NCBI RefSeq assembly: GCF_032051675.1
Contig: NZ_CP116968.1
Span: forward strand, 1,054,001-1,118,000
Reading direction: 5' to 3'
Origin: Candidatus Nitrospira neomarina
GTDB lineage: Bacteria > Nitrospirota > Nitrospiria > Nitrospirales > UBA8639
DNA: 64,000 nucleotides
The position numbers and the translations under genes are program-made. The notes below the pieces were generated by a model. It had not been told where the DNA came from. It saw nothing but the letters and a program-made list of their open reading frames with translations, and did not search any database. Position 1 is the stretch's first letter, and every line of letters begins with the position of its first letter. Positions 7,224 through 16,381 of the stretch are shown one piece after another.

Positions 7224-8348
7224 ATGGAAACGGCCGTTCATAATCCCGGCCTTGACGGGGTGGTGGTGGGGGAATCAGCCATCTGCCAAATAGACGAGAC
7301 GAGGGGAAGTTTACGATATCGCGGATATGCCATTGAAGAGCTGGCCGAGCAGGCGACATTTGAAGAAGTGTCTTATTTGTTACTGCATGGAGATCTGCCG
7401 TCATCCCGCGCTCTTCAGGCGTGGCAGGCCGAGTTGGCTCATGCCGGGTCCTTACCCCCGTTCGTAAGGCAATTTCTCCAAACGGTTCCAGCTTCTGCAA
7501 ATGTCATGGATGTGCTGCGAACCGGGGTGTCGTTTCTCGGGATGATCGACCCTGAAGCTCAGGATATTTCCCATGAAGCGAATCTCCGAAAGGCCGTCCG
7601 GTTACTCGCACAAATGCCTCTCCTTCTTTCCTGGGCGAGTCGAACCCGATTCGATCATCCTTTTTTTCAAGCTCCTGCCACAAAGTCGTTTGCCCAAAGC
7701 CTCTTGTATCTGTTGACAGGGAATCTCCGGGAAGATCATGCAAAAGAACTGGAGGTCTCTCTTAATCTCTATGCCGAGCACGAATTGAACGCCTCAACGT
7801 TTGCTGGTCGGGTCACGGCCTCAACCCTGGCTGATCTTTATGGGGCTGTCACGGCGGCTATTGCGACACTCAAAGGCCCCCTTCATGGCGGTGCGAATGA
7901 AGCTGTAGCGGAGATGTTCCACGCCATTCGGGACCCGGAAAACGCGCAAGGGTGGGTCCATTCCAAATTGTCCGGGAAGGAACGGGTGATGGGGTTTGGC
8001 CATCGAGTCTTAAAACACGAGGATCCGCGTTCGGCTATCATCAAACGACGGGCGAAAGCCTTGAGTCACCATGCGGATGGGACGCGGTGGTACGAAATTG
8101 CGGAAATCATTGAACAGACGATGAAGGAAGAAAAGGGGCTTCTCCCGAATCTGGATTTTTATACGGCAGTGGTCTACCTGTTCATCGGAATTCCCAAAGA
8201 AGCCTTCACGCCTATTTTTGTCGCAAGCCGGCTGAGTGGGTGGTGTGCCCATATCATCGAACAACAGGATCACAATCGTCTGATCCGGCCACGAGCCTCC
8301 TACATCGGCCATTCGCCGCGGGAATTTCTCTTTATCGAAGATCGATAA
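7224..8348 (+). CDS. prpC: 2-methylcitrate synthase / citrate synthase family
   Basis: 374 residues, the length of the short citrate/methylcitrate synthases. It joins an acyl-CoA (propionyl-CoA in PrpC) to oxaloacetate. The catalytic triad is present: H221 (KGPLHGGANEAV), H260 (GFGHRVLKHEDPR) and D311 (LDFYTAVVY). The RGY motif near residue 33 is also typical. Sequence alone does not separate citrate from methylcitrate synthase; the place after prpD and prpB favours PrpC. A good ribosome site (GAAAGGCAGG) precedes the ATG. It is the last gene of the operon and faces a convergent regulator gene. Confidence 0.87.
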   Translation: METAVHNPGLDGVVVGESAICQIDETRGSLRYRGYAIEELAEQATFEEVSYLLLHGDLPSSRALQAWQAELAHAGSLPPFVRQFLQTVPASANVMDVLRTGVSFLGMIDPEAQDISHEANLRKAVRLLAQMPLLLSWASRTRFDHPFFQAPATKSFAQSLLYLLTGNLREDHAKELEVSLNLYAEHELNASTFAGRVTASTLADLYGAVTAAIATLKGPLHGGANEAVAEMFHAIRDPENAQGWVHSKLSGKERVMGFGHRVLKHEDPRSAIIKRRAKALSHHADGTRWYEIAEIIEQTMKEEKGLLPNLDFYTAVVYLFIGIPKEAFTPIFVASRLSGWCAHIIEQQDHNRLIRPRASYIGHSPREFLFIEDR

Positions 8349-8400
8349 GAAAAAACGCCCCTTCGCTCTGCTGTCATCAAGGGTAAGCCGAAGGAACTGT

Positions 8401-8467
8401 GCTGAGACGTGTGGCCTCAGCCATCCTTTGGTATAAGGGACTTTGGTCTCAAGAGGACCCAAAGTTC
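8401..8467. terminator. Two hairpins between convergent genes
   Basis: GCTGAG (8401-8406) pairs with CTCAGC (8416-8421), and GGACTTTGGTC (8438-8448) pairs, with one bulge, with GACCCAAAGTTC (8456-8467). Neither is followed by a clear T run on either strand. They lie in the 170-bp gap between the ends of prpC and the HTH regulator, so a shared end-of-transcript role is plausible. Confidence 0.35.
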
Positions 8468-8521
8468 GGACGAGAGCTTTCTGCCCCCTTCCGCGCAGCC
8501 GGGATGCGGCTGGAAGAAATG

Positions 8522-9493
8522 TTAGTCCTTGTCTTCACCGTATGTCCGAAGAAACCGACCGAGTTGTGTTTTGAATGGTCGTTCTCCTTGATATTCAAAG
8601 ACAAAGCGGGTTTCAAAGAGAGGGCTTGGATTTAGATCACGTAAATGGTCCGGTTTCCAGGAAATATTCAACTGGTCAATGACGGTGATAGGGATCGAAC
8701 CACTGTTGTTCATGCCCAAATCCCTGGTGGCATAGGATCGGGAAAAGATGAGAATTTCGTTATCGAATAACGCGGCATTGATTTCTTCTTTGACGCCACG
8801 GGCTCGGAATTCTGCCACCAATCGTTGATAGATGAGGGTCGTGGCGAGCTGCTCGCGAAATCCGTAAAACGCGGCAATCCCCGCGTGTCGTTGATCGTTT
8901 AATACCTGAAGACAGTCTTCGATTTGAGAGGCATCGTTCATCTGCTCTCTGTTGAAGATAAACACCCGCCGAATTTTGACTCCCCGCTGAACCGCTGCCT
9001 GATTTGCCAATAAATAACTGGGAAAGAGGGGGCCATCCCGTTTCCATATCTGCCATCGTTCCATCATCGAATTAATGGTGGACTCCACGGTATTCAGTAG
9101 TTGAATCGCTTCATTTTGAGCAATGGTGCCTTCATAGGACAGCATTTGGGATTCAAGCTGGCGAAGTTCCTGGCCTATGGCCTCCACTTTGTGGGGAATG
9201 TATCTCGGTCGTTCCGGCACATGCATCATGACATCGACGGCTGACAACGCCATGGCCCAATGGCTCTTTTCTTCGGGGGCGGCCCGGTCTTTCTGGGCAA
9301 CGATTAGGAGTTCGACAGGATTTTTTTTGAGAAGATTGGCGATTCGGATGCAAACGGTGGCATTCGGTACTTTTTTGCCGCGACGAAACCAGTTGGCCTC
9401 AGGTTGGCTCACTTTGAGTTTTTTGGCCAGGGCGTAATCGTTCGTGATGCCATAGGTTTTTTTGATCTGCTCGATAAACTTAGGAAAGTCCAT
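8522..9493 (-). CDS. Cro/C1-type HTH regulator with a long C-terminal sensor-like domain
   Basis: 323 residues. Residues 1-65 form a helix-turn-helix that pairs a DYALAKKLKVS helix with a recognition part around QPEANWFRRGKKVPN, of the type seen in small phage-like regulators. A linker with predicted helices (about 85-150) leads to an alpha/beta domain containing RGVKIRRVFIFN, reminiscent of PLD-like or nucleotidyl sensor domains that follow HTH modules; I cannot name it. No membrane segment is seen. The gene is convergent with the homogentisate/methylcitrate operon and could control it, but nothing in the sequence proves that. Confidence 0.6.
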   Translation of the reverse strand: MDFPKFIEQIKKTYGITNDYALAKKLKVSQPEANWFRRGKKVPNATVCIRIANLLKKNPVELLIVAQKDRAAPEEKSHWAMALSAVDVMMHVPERPRYIPHKVEAIGQELRQLESQMLSYEGTIAQNEAIQLLNTVESTINSMMERWQIWKRDGPLFPSYLLANQAAVQRGVKIRRVFIFNREQMNDASQIEDCLQVLNDQRHAGIAAFYGFREQLATTLIYQRLVAEFRARGVKEEINAALFDNEILIFSRSYATRDLGMNNSGSIPITVIDQLNISWKPDHLRDLNPSPLFETRFVFEYQGERPFKTQLGRFLRTYGEDKD

Positions 9494-10049
9494 GCTCGGC
9501 TCCTAAAAAATCAATCCAAATGAATCAGCGGAATACAAAAAAGGATCAATTCCACTATCGGATAAAAGACACATGCCATTCGGTGATGTGTAGAGAGTTG
9601 ATTCTAGACGAATTCATCCGGAATTTAAAATGCAGGCATCTTGAAAGGTCAAGCCGGCCTTAAGTTGGCCCCGGATAATCTGGTGATTTTGTGATGTGGG
9701 GAGAAGTATCCGTGGGTCAAGGCGAGTGATCAACGGATTATAAAAGGAAAGGGTAACTCGGGACGGGTGGGACAAAAAAATTAAGATGAAGAGCCTCCCT
9801 TTGTCGTTTCTTCTTGGGATGTTGTTCTGTTCATAGGGATGCTATCTCTGTTCATCTTCCATGATTCTTTCTGGCTCCCCCCATTCATGTGCGCTTTTTG
9901 CTTTCCGAGAATGAAGCACTGATGAGCAGTCGCCCTCATTGTTGTGAGGTGCGGCAATTTTCACCAAATTTTTGCAGGCGGTTTGTCGGCTTGGTAATGT
10001 GTAATGGCGCGCTCTAGAGAATAACCTCAATCGGCAGGAGCCTACAATC
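9494..10049. other. Gene-free region upstream of two divergent genes
   Basis: This 556-bp gap separates the divergent regulator and flavin-reductase genes and should carry both promoters. I see no open reading frame with a ribosome site, no RNA gene and no strong hairpin. The segment 9500-9610 is AT-rich and promoter-like. Confidence 0.4.
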
Positions 10050-10781
10050 ATGCAAGAGTTTAACGCCCTTGTCAGTCGAGTCAGGGATCTGACCCATGAT
10101 GTCCGTGAGTTGAAACTCACCCTGCTCGCCCCGGATGCCATCGAATTCATGGCGGGGCAGTGGATCTCTCTGAATGTCTGGAATCCAGGATTGAGACAGC
10201 ATGTCCCGCGGCAGTATTCGATTGCCTCTCCGCCAGGGCAATCCCAACAGATCACCCTTCTCTTTAACCGGGTCCCCGACGGCTCAGGCTCAAACTATTT
10301 GTTTGGCCTTCATGAAGGGGATCCCGTAACATTTCACGGGCCTAATGGATCGTTTATTCTCCAGGAGAAACCCGGACGAGACGTCGTCTTTGTGGCCACG
10401 GGAACCGGGATTGCGCCGTTCCGTTCAATGCTCTCTACCTTCTTGGAGGAACCTGGCGCTGGAACCTTGACGTTATATTGGGGCTTGCGGAGCCAGCGAG
10501 ACCTTTACTACCAACATGAATTGGAAGCTCTTGCACGGCGGCATCCGAATTTCAGTTTTATCACAATCCTGTCCAGGCCGGAAAACGGTTGGCAAGGTCC
10601 CATCGGACGCGTGACAACATTAGTAGAGAACTACGTTGCCTCAGTGAGCAATGCAACTTTTTATCTGTGCGGAAATGGCGGCATGATACGAGACACGACG
10701 GCCATTGTGAGAAAAAAAGGCCTCTGTTCCATTCGCACTGAACAATACTATGATACAGCCGGGGCCGGTACAGACGCGTGA
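10050..10781 (+). CDS. FAD-binding ferredoxin/flavodoxin reductase-type oxidoreductase
   Basis: 243 residues, two domains. The first is a flavin-binding barrel with RQYS at 54-57; the second is an NAD(P)-binding domain with GTGIAPF at 118-124 and LCGNGGMI near 216, all marks of the FNR superfamily. There is no [2Fe-2S] ferredoxin domain, so it is a two-domain reductase that passes electrons between NAD(P)H and a separate acceptor. A GGAG site precedes the ATG. It stands alone: upstream is a long gap, downstream nearly 450 bp without a gene. Its partner (ferredoxin, oxygenase or haem protein) cannot be told from context. Confidence 0.85.
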   Translation: MQEFNALVSRVRDLTHDVRELKLTLLAPDAIEFMAGQWISLNVWNPGLRQHVPRQYSIASPPGQSQQITLLFNRVPDGSGSNYLFGLHEGDPVTFHGPNGSFILQEKPGRDVVFVATGTGIAPFRSMLSTFLEEPGAGTLTLYWGLRSQRDLYYQHELEALARRHPNFSFITILSRPENGWQGPIGRVTTLVENYVASVSNATFYLCGNGGMIRDTTAIVRKKGLCSIRTEQYYDTAGAGTDA

Positions 10782-11228
10782 ATCTGTTCCGACTCTACGG
10801 ATAAAACAGGTAATGCTCATGATTGTCGAGCCAAACAACAAGTGGAGCTTTTCAGTGAACTGCCCGGCCTTTCCAGAGAGCGAACTGATGTGGTGTGTTT
10901 TGCTGAGGAATCCTCCCCAATACACACGAACTTCGTTGAGATGTGGATAGGCCACCTCACTCCAGAGGATAGCCCTTGTATTTCGTCAGTTTTGTTCTGA
11001 TGCAACTCTGGCGGTGTAGGTTGTTAAGTCACATGGGACACAATCTGGGCGTTGTGCTTATCTCTCATGAGGTCTGTCAAAAAACGACTCGCGACTCCTT
11101 GAGTTTTATCCATCTTAGCGGATGTATAACGGAATCAAGTTCGGGAACTAGGGATCGTTTTCTGAGTGCCGGATGATTCAGTCGTCGTTCGCAATAGTTG
11201 GGAGGAAAGGCGGGAGATTAACCGTCAA
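10782..11228. other. Gene-free region
   Basis: 447 bp between convergent genes. Short open frames are present but none has a ribosome site or a recognisable product, and no strong terminator hairpin was found. Confidence 0.4.
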
Positions 11229-12584
11229 TCAACTCGAAAACTCATAGCCCAAGGCCCATATGAACGCTTCATCCGATTTTTTCTTCCCTGGCTCCGGGTC
11301 GCTGTTGTATCGGTATTCGAAAGCCACTTTCAGATATAGTCTCCCATACACTTCTATGCGAGCGCCCTGCTCGGATGTCCACCGTAGGGCCGTACTTCCG
11401 CCTACTCCCAGGTCGCGAAATCCTTTTTGGCGGTGATACACCCGTATTCGATCTGCAATCAGATCATAATTCCAATCCACTGCCCATGCAGCGGTAGCGG
11501 TTTTGGTCGTCCCGGTCTCCTGAAACTTTTCGTAAACAAACGCCGGACCGATGGACCCACTTAAACCATGGCTTGGGGAATCGAAAAATTGATACCCGAG
11601 ACCCAGGCTGGTCGTACTCCGAAGATCCAATCCCTGAAACTTATCATATTCGAGGAATTCGTAACTGTTAACAAACAACCTTTTGTTAAAAAAATAGTCA
11701 TAGCCTAATGTGCCTCTGGCATTTTTTGCTGTGTTCTCTCCATCCGCCGAGGCAAAGGCATACTTACCGTTCAAGAGGCCACGGTGTCGTTCCGTCCAAA
11801 TGGTATTGTCCGTTGAGGCGTTCACAGCCGTGGTGTCCGTATTCCCCTTCGTGCGGTTACCTCCCAGATCGAAGGTTCCTTTATAGCGAAGCTCAGGAAT
11901 ATTGATGGTCTTCACACGCGCCGGCGATATGCCTTCACTGCCGCCTAATTCGGTCACAGCCGTACGGGAGGTTTTGAGAAAGTCATCTCCATTGGGTTCT
12001 CTCTCTTCCTCAAAAACTTGAACGGAAAGCGGAGTTTGAGACTGGAGTTGTTCCACCTCATCCCACTGAACCGATATATCTCCTGCATAGGCAGTTTCGA
12101 TAGTAAGGGTCTTTTCCTCCATCGAGACAATTTTTCCGATCAGATGCATGTCATTCTTGAGAGTGATTTCATCTAACTCTTCACTCTCTTCACCCATGGC
12201 ATTCTCTTTTGAGCTTTTGATAGCCTTTACGGAATTGAGGGTGATCATCAGGGGAGCCGAGTCCTGGTCTCTCAACACCTGGATTGTTCCGGACTCAGCC
12301 ATTTGGATTCGGCCTTCATAGATCTCGCCGGTATCCAGATCCACCGTGACCGCCTCTTCAGTTGTCAACCCCGTCACCTCTTTCCAACGAAGGGGAATAG
12401 GATTGTGCATACTCGCTGACGCTCTCACCCGGAGGACACCATTTGTCATGCCAAATATCTTGCCTTTGAGAATAGTGCCATCTTTCAGCGAAATCTGACC
12501 GGAGACGGCGGCATAAAGAGGACCACCCCCACTAATCAGCGCAATACTAAGTAGGACGATGAAGAGCTTCAATCTCAATGCCAT
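11229..12584 (-). CDS. DUF481 outer-membrane beta-barrel protein with three N-terminal repeats
   Basis: 451 residues. The N-terminus (MALRLKLFIVLL...PLYA) is a signal peptide. Residues of about 28-190 hold three related repeats of roughly 45 residues, each built as a strand with D-G-x-x-x-x-G-K/R-I, a second strand and a W-x-E-V or similar close. From about residue 225 the pattern TFDLGGNRTKGNTD and the alternating strands ending in ALGYEFSS match the DUF481 (YdiY-like, salt-induced) barrel. The ATG at 12584 has AAGGAA before it; an upstream in-frame ATG at 12623 lacks one. The barrel's role is unknown across the family; the repeats may bind surface glycans or peptidoglycan, which is a guess. 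Confidence 0.75.
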   Translation of the reverse strand: MALRLKLFIVLLSIALISGGGPLYAAVSGQISLKDGTILKGKIFGMTNGVLRVRASASMHNPIPLRWKEVTGLTTEEAVTVDLDTGEIYEGRIQMAESGTIQVLRDQDSAPLMITLNSVKAIKSSKENAMGEESEELDEITLKNDMHLIGKIVSMEEKTLTIETAYAGDISVQWDEVEQLQSQTPLSVQVFEEEREPNGDDFLKTSRTAVTELGGSEGISPARVKTINIPELRYKGTFDLGGNRTKGNTDTTAVNASTDNTIWTERHRGLLNGKYAFASADGENTAKNARGTLGYDYFFNKRLFVNSYEFLEYDKFQGLDLRSTTSLGLGYQFFDSPSHGLSGSIGPAFVYEKFQETGTTKTATAAWAVDWNYDLIADRIRVYHRQKGFRDLGVGGSTALRWTSEQGARIEVYGRLYLKVAFEYRYNSDPEPGKKKSDEAFIWALGYEFSS

Positions 12585-13201
12585 GAATTCCTTGGTAGAT
12601 AAAATAGCTTTGTGCGTGATCAACCGGATGCTTCATCACAAATCACGGACCATCAACAAGCACATCTATTTAAAAGTGATTTCGGACAACTTAATGAAAC
12701 ACTGTAGAAATTGGGTTTGCAACTGAAAGATTTGGCGTGAACAGAAGTTGTGATGGAGCCCACTAACAGTGAACGGTACCCGAAAAGTTTGGGATTATAG
12801 CCACAGATTCACCACAAAGCTACCCCAATAGAGTGCCAGACTGAATAAATTGTGTAACAGGCGAAAAGGGGGCATTTCACTTTTGTTCAAATGCAAAAAA
12901 GGGATAAATTTCTGCTGACGACTGGGGAGGAAAACAAAAGGTGTCGCAGAATGTATTTTGGAGAAATATAAAATGTGAATGATATGTCTTCCCGTCCCTG
13001 ATATGATTTTTTCGTTCGGTTTCAGTAATTCATGTCACCATAGGTGATAATAAGTTTCTTTGGATGATTTCATTTAACTCTGTTAACCTGCATCCGATAA
13101 CATCATATACGTGACTTTGAACTGGTGCTGATGAGGTTTACAATGCTTCAATAGTGGAAAGGACCGATCAAGCATTGAAACGGGACACAAATAAATTTTT
13201 G
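12585..13201. other. Gene-free region between divergent genes
   Basis: About 615 AT-rich bp upstream of both the DUF481 protein and a small lipoprotein. It holds a short inverted repeat, TCACC-ATA-GGTGA, near 13034. No gene was recognised. Promoters for both directions must lie here but no pair of elements stands out. Confidence 0.35.
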
Positions 13202-13594
13202 ATGAAAAATTATTGCATCATGCTTCTTTTTGTCATGTGGACCATGCCGCTAATGTCTGGATGCGCTGTGGCGTTGTTCGGTGCTGGTGCAGGGGCCGGT
13301 GTCGCAGGGGCGACCTACGTGATGGGCAAGCTGGAAGATGAAATCAATGCTCCCGTTTCAAAAGTCCAGCGGGCTGCCGTGGCCGCTTTGAAATCGTTGG
13401 AACTCCCCGTCGATAAACAACGAGGAGATAAATTAGCGGCCGAGTTGGAGTCCGAAACGGCTGATCAAAAGAAGGTATGGATTTCGATTACTTCGCTTAC
13501 ATCCTCCCGGTCAAAAGTTGTGATTCGGGTGGGACTTTTAGGAGATGAAGCCCGCTCCCGACAGATTTTACAAGCCATTCATATGCGGTTGTGA
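13202..13594 (+). CDS. Small DUF3568-like lipoprotein
   Basis: 130 residues from the ATG at 13202. Residues 1-20 are a signal peptide with the lipobox L-M-S-G-C21, so the mature protein is a lipid-anchored envelope protein. A glycine/alanine-rich stretch follows, then an alpha/beta domain (VQRAAVAALKSLELPV ... VVIRVGLLGDE) typical of the DUF3568 family. A GTG at 13154 opens the same frame further upstream but would add a non-signal leader of 16 residues; I prefer 13202 although its ribosome site is weak. The function is unknown. Confidence 0.7.
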   Translation: MKNYCIMLLFVMWTMPLMSGCAVALFGAGAGAGVAGATYVMGKLEDEINAPVSKVQRAAVAALKSLELPVDKQRGDKLAAELESETADQKKVWISITSLTSSRSKVVIRVGLLGDEARSRQILQAIHMRL

Positions 13595-13906
13595 TTTTCT
13601 CAAACCCACCTCCGTTGTCTTCGCAATGGGATGATCCCCAGCTCTGGTTATTCTTTTAAATCATTTAAAACCTTCAGACGGTTTTCCCCTTCATTCTGAA
13701 AAAGGCTTTAGCGTGAGGACTCTAAGTTAATCCCTGGATGCATTTCGTAGGGTGAGTCCGAAGAGGCTCAATATTTTAGCAATCCATAAAAAAGCTGGGG
13801 ATTCCCATGGCCTTTGTCATTTGTGCCTGTCGAATTGAAATTTCTTCCCTTTATTTACGGAATTTTGTAGGGTTAGGTTAAACCTGGAAGTTTAAAGATC
13901 CCCATT
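13595..13906. other. Gene-free region
   Basis: 312 bp between two rightward genes. No gene, RNA or convincing hairpin was recognised. Confidence 0.4.
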
Positions 13907-14578
13907 ATGTGCGGTCGCTTCACACGCAAAGAGAATTTTCAGCATTTGGCGAAACAGTTGGGCCTCAAGGTCCTCCCGCCATTGAGCCCTCGCTACAATA
14001 TTGCTCCATCGCAGTTGGTGGCCTGTGTGCGCACAAATCTTGAATCAGGACAAAGAGAATGTACGGAATTGAAGTGGGGACTGGTGCCCTCTTGGGCTAA
14101 GGACCCCAGCATCGGAAATAAGTTGATTAATGCCCGCGGTGAGACTGTGGCAGAGAAGCCGGCTTTCCGCAAAGCATTTAAACACCAACGCTGCCTGGTC
14201 CTGGCGGATGGCTTTTATGAATGGAAACAAGAAGGGAAAACAAAACAACCCTATTACGTTCGATTCAAAGATCAACGGCTCTTTGCGTTCGCGGGCTTAT
14301 GGGAACGGTGGAAGAAAAACAAGGCCGACCCTCTGGAAACCTGCACACTCATTACGACTGCTCCCAATGCAGTCATGGAATCTATCCATCATCGCATGCC
14401 GGTCATTTTAACCTCTAAAGATTATGCCGATTGGCTCGATCCATCTTTGCAATCTATTGAGCGAATCAACGCATTGCTCCGACCGTATCCACCCGAGGAA
14501 ATGGAAGCCTATCCCGTCAGTCAGCTCGTGAATAATCCAAGACATGATCGGCCTGAATGTGTGGTTCCTATTGAATGA
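13907..14578 (+). CDS. yedK: SRAP/HMCES-type abasic-site DNA-protein crosslink protein
   Basis: 223 residues. The protein begins MCGRF, placing the catalytic Cys2 at the processed N-terminus. It attacks abasic sites in single-stranded DNA to form a stable thiazolidine crosslink. Other active-site parts are visible: N31 in YNIAPSQ, E105 in DGFYEW and H161 in the IHHRMP motif. The length is normal for the family. It is a stand-alone gene, and its presence a few kilobases from the LexA-like/ImuB/DnaE2 cassette adds to the DNA-damage theme of this region. Confidence 0.95.
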   Translation: MCGRFTRKENFQHLAKQLGLKVLPPLSPRYNIAPSQLVACVRTNLESGQRECTELKWGLVPSWAKDPSIGNKLINARGETVAEKPAFRKAFKHQRCLVLADGFYEWKQEGKTKQPYYVRFKDQRLFAFAGLWERWKKNKADPLETCTLITTAPNAVMESIHHRMPVILTSKDYADWLDPSLQSIERINALLRPYPPEEMEAYPVSQLVNNPRHDRPECVVPIE

Positions 14579-15081
14579 GAGGGATAATTAGGCGTGAATT
14601 TATCTGTGAAAATGCCATCTGGAAGTTCATGGGGATATTTCTCTGGCATCGAGAGTAAGTCGAATTTGAGACCATCTGAGAAAAACGATTCCATAATTTG
14701 ATGCACATCTATTTTATGATTGGTGTGCTGTCGTACCCTCCAAGTGTAGTCATTCCCATTTTAGTAAGAGAAAGGAAAAGACCAATCCCACTTTGAAATA
14801 AGGCCGTCCTGCTCACTTCGTTTTTGGGAAGGACCCACCTTGGCCAATCTGTTTCCATTGTTCCTCATCACGCCATTTTCCTTCTTTTTGCGTTCTTTCT
14901 CTCATTGCTTCTGGGCCGTAAATGAACGGCTCCGTTCCCTTAATAACATCTTTATTAATTGAAAGACGCGTCAAACAAGGGTTTCTATCAGTTGGTCGGC
15001 GCATCCTGTCGTGGTACTTGTAAGCACATAAAGAGTTTCACCCCCGGTCAGGATAAACCACTTAAGCTCAATGGAGGTTTT
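14579..15081. other. Mostly gene-free region
   Basis: About 500 bp between two rightward genes. A leftward frame (14813-15004, 63 codons) has a protein-like C-terminal half but no ribosome site, so it is not called. No RNA gene or strong hairpin is seen. Confidence 0.35.
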
Positions 15082-15567
15082 ATGAAAAGGTACACCTTGA
15101 AGACTGCTCTGTCCTTCCCCCTGTGTATGGTGTTTTCCCTGGGGATAGGGGGGGCGTATGCGTTTGCTCAAGAATCTGCACCTTCGAATGACTCGGCAGC
15201 ATTTTCAGATGTGGGTCCTTCCCTCAAAGAACTGGGTGAAGCCCAACGGGACATAGATCGATATGAAGAAGCGCAAGACAATTTTAATGAAAATGTTGAT
15301 CAATTCATCAATGACCGAATGCGCTACAACGAAGCCAGAGCGAAATTTGATCGAGCCAGATCTATTTATGAGCAGGAAGAGCACCTGTTTAATAAAACCT
15401 ATGAAAAATTCAGCAGGGATCGTGACCGGTATTTGGAAGCACGAGATAAATTTGTGGGTGCCCGAGAGAGATTTCAAGATGCACGAAGTAATTTTTTTGG
15501 GAGTTCGATAAACGCATCTAGCCCGTCCAGTGCCGGACGAATGGAAGATAGGCCTGATGGCCGATAA
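15082..15567 (+). CDS. Secreted coiled-coil protein, function unknown
   Basis: 161 residues from the ATG at 15082, which follows ATGGAGG. A signal peptide (cleavage near AYAFAQ) leads to a long, highly charged helical region (about 50-145). There a short pattern of an aromatic residue followed by x-x-A-R recurs several times (for example RYNEARAKFDRARSIY and RYLEARDKFVGARERF), which suggests an uninterrupted coiled coil of periplasmic or surface location. The last 20 residues are Ser/Pro-rich. It precedes two BON-domain lipoproteins by 72 bp and may be part of an envelope-stress group. Confidence 0.7.
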   Translation: MKRYTLKTALSFPLCMVFSLGIGGAYAFAQESAPSNDSAAFSDVGPSLKELGEAQRDIDRYEEAQDNFNENVDQFINDRMRYNEARAKFDRARSIYEQEEHLFNKTYEKFSRDRDRYLEARDKFVGARERFQDARSNFFGSSINASSPSSAGRMEDRPDGR

Positions 15568-15639
15568 ATGACGTAGATGTTTTTTCCAGGAAATACTGAA
15601 GATTTTCTTTTTCTTTCACGAAAAAAGGAGTGATATTTC

Positions 15640-15951
15640 ATGAAACAATTACAGACGATGGGATTAGTTGCGTGTCTTTTTCTGGTTTCCTTGATGGTAG
15701 GATGCGCGGGAGGGCCTCAAAAGGAAAGTTTTGGAGAGCATATTGATGATAGCGTGATAACGACCAAGGTCAAAACGGCTCTCTTGAGTGATCCGGAAGT
15801 GTCCGGGATGGATATCAATGTGACGACTTTTAAAGGACGGGTTCAGTTAAACGGCCTTGTCAATAATGCTCAGCAAATCGACCAGGCCGCACGATTAGCA
15901 CGGGAAGTCGGTGGGGTCATGGCAGTTGAAAATAATTTGTCCATTAAGTAA
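15640..15951 (+). CDS. BON-domain lipoprotein (OsmY-like), first copy
   Basis: 103 residues. The signal peptide ends in the lipobox M-V-G-C22. The rest is a single BON domain beginning DDSVITTKVKTALL and ending GGVMAVENNLSIK. BON domains associate with phospholipid membranes and often appear under osmotic or envelope stress. A strong AAAAAAGGAG site precedes the ATG. The next gene is a diverged tandem copy. Confidence 0.9.
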   Translation: MKQLQTMGLVACLFLVSLMVGCAGGPQKESFGEHIDDSVITTKVKTALLSDPEVSGMDINVTTFKGRVQLNGLVNNAQQIDQAARLAREVGGVMAVENNLSIK

Positions 15952-16014
15952 AGAAATTCTGTCATGATCATTTCAACTGGATAGAGAGGTTTTCTCATAC
16001 GGGGAAAGATAGAG

Positions 16015-16314
16015 ATGCACATAGTTACGGGTATTGGAATCATGTTATTGATGATCTCGATGGGTTGCGCGAGCACCCCTCTTCAGGAGAGCACGGGAGA
16101 ATACCTTGATGACAGTATTATCACGACAAAGGTGAAGACCGCTCTTCTCCGATGCCCCCTGGTGTCAGGGACCGATGTTCATGTCGAAACATTTAAAAAT
16201 CGGGTGCAGTTGAGTGGGTTCGTGGATGAAATGCGGCAGGCTGAACAAGCGATATTTTTATCGAGAGAGGTTGAGGGGGTGGGGGTGGTTGAGAACCGAC
16301 TGAGTATCAAATAA
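16015..16314 (+). CDS. BON-domain lipoprotein, second copy
   Basis: 99 residues with lipobox S-M-G-C18 and one BON domain. It is plainly a duplicate of the preceding gene: both share the IDDS/LDDS-ITTKVKTALL block and the ending VEN-LSIK, and they lie 63 bp apart. An extra Cys (LLRCPL) is specific to this copy. The ATG at 16015 follows GGGAAAGATAG. Confidence 0.88.
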   Translation: MHIVTGIGIMLLMISMGCASTPLQESTGEYLDDSIITTKVKTALLRCPLVSGTDVHVETFKNRVQLSGFVDEMRQAEQAIFLSREVEGVGVVENRLSIK

Positions 16315-16381
16315 AGGGAAAATTTCCGGAAATCCTCACCGATTATAGAATGTGATCGGCGTTTGTTGGTAATATGAGTTT

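Noticed and set aside
14813-15004. Leftward 63-codon frame with a protein-like C-terminal half
   Set aside because: No ribosome site, no recognised family and it overlaps the leader of a well-supported rightward gene.
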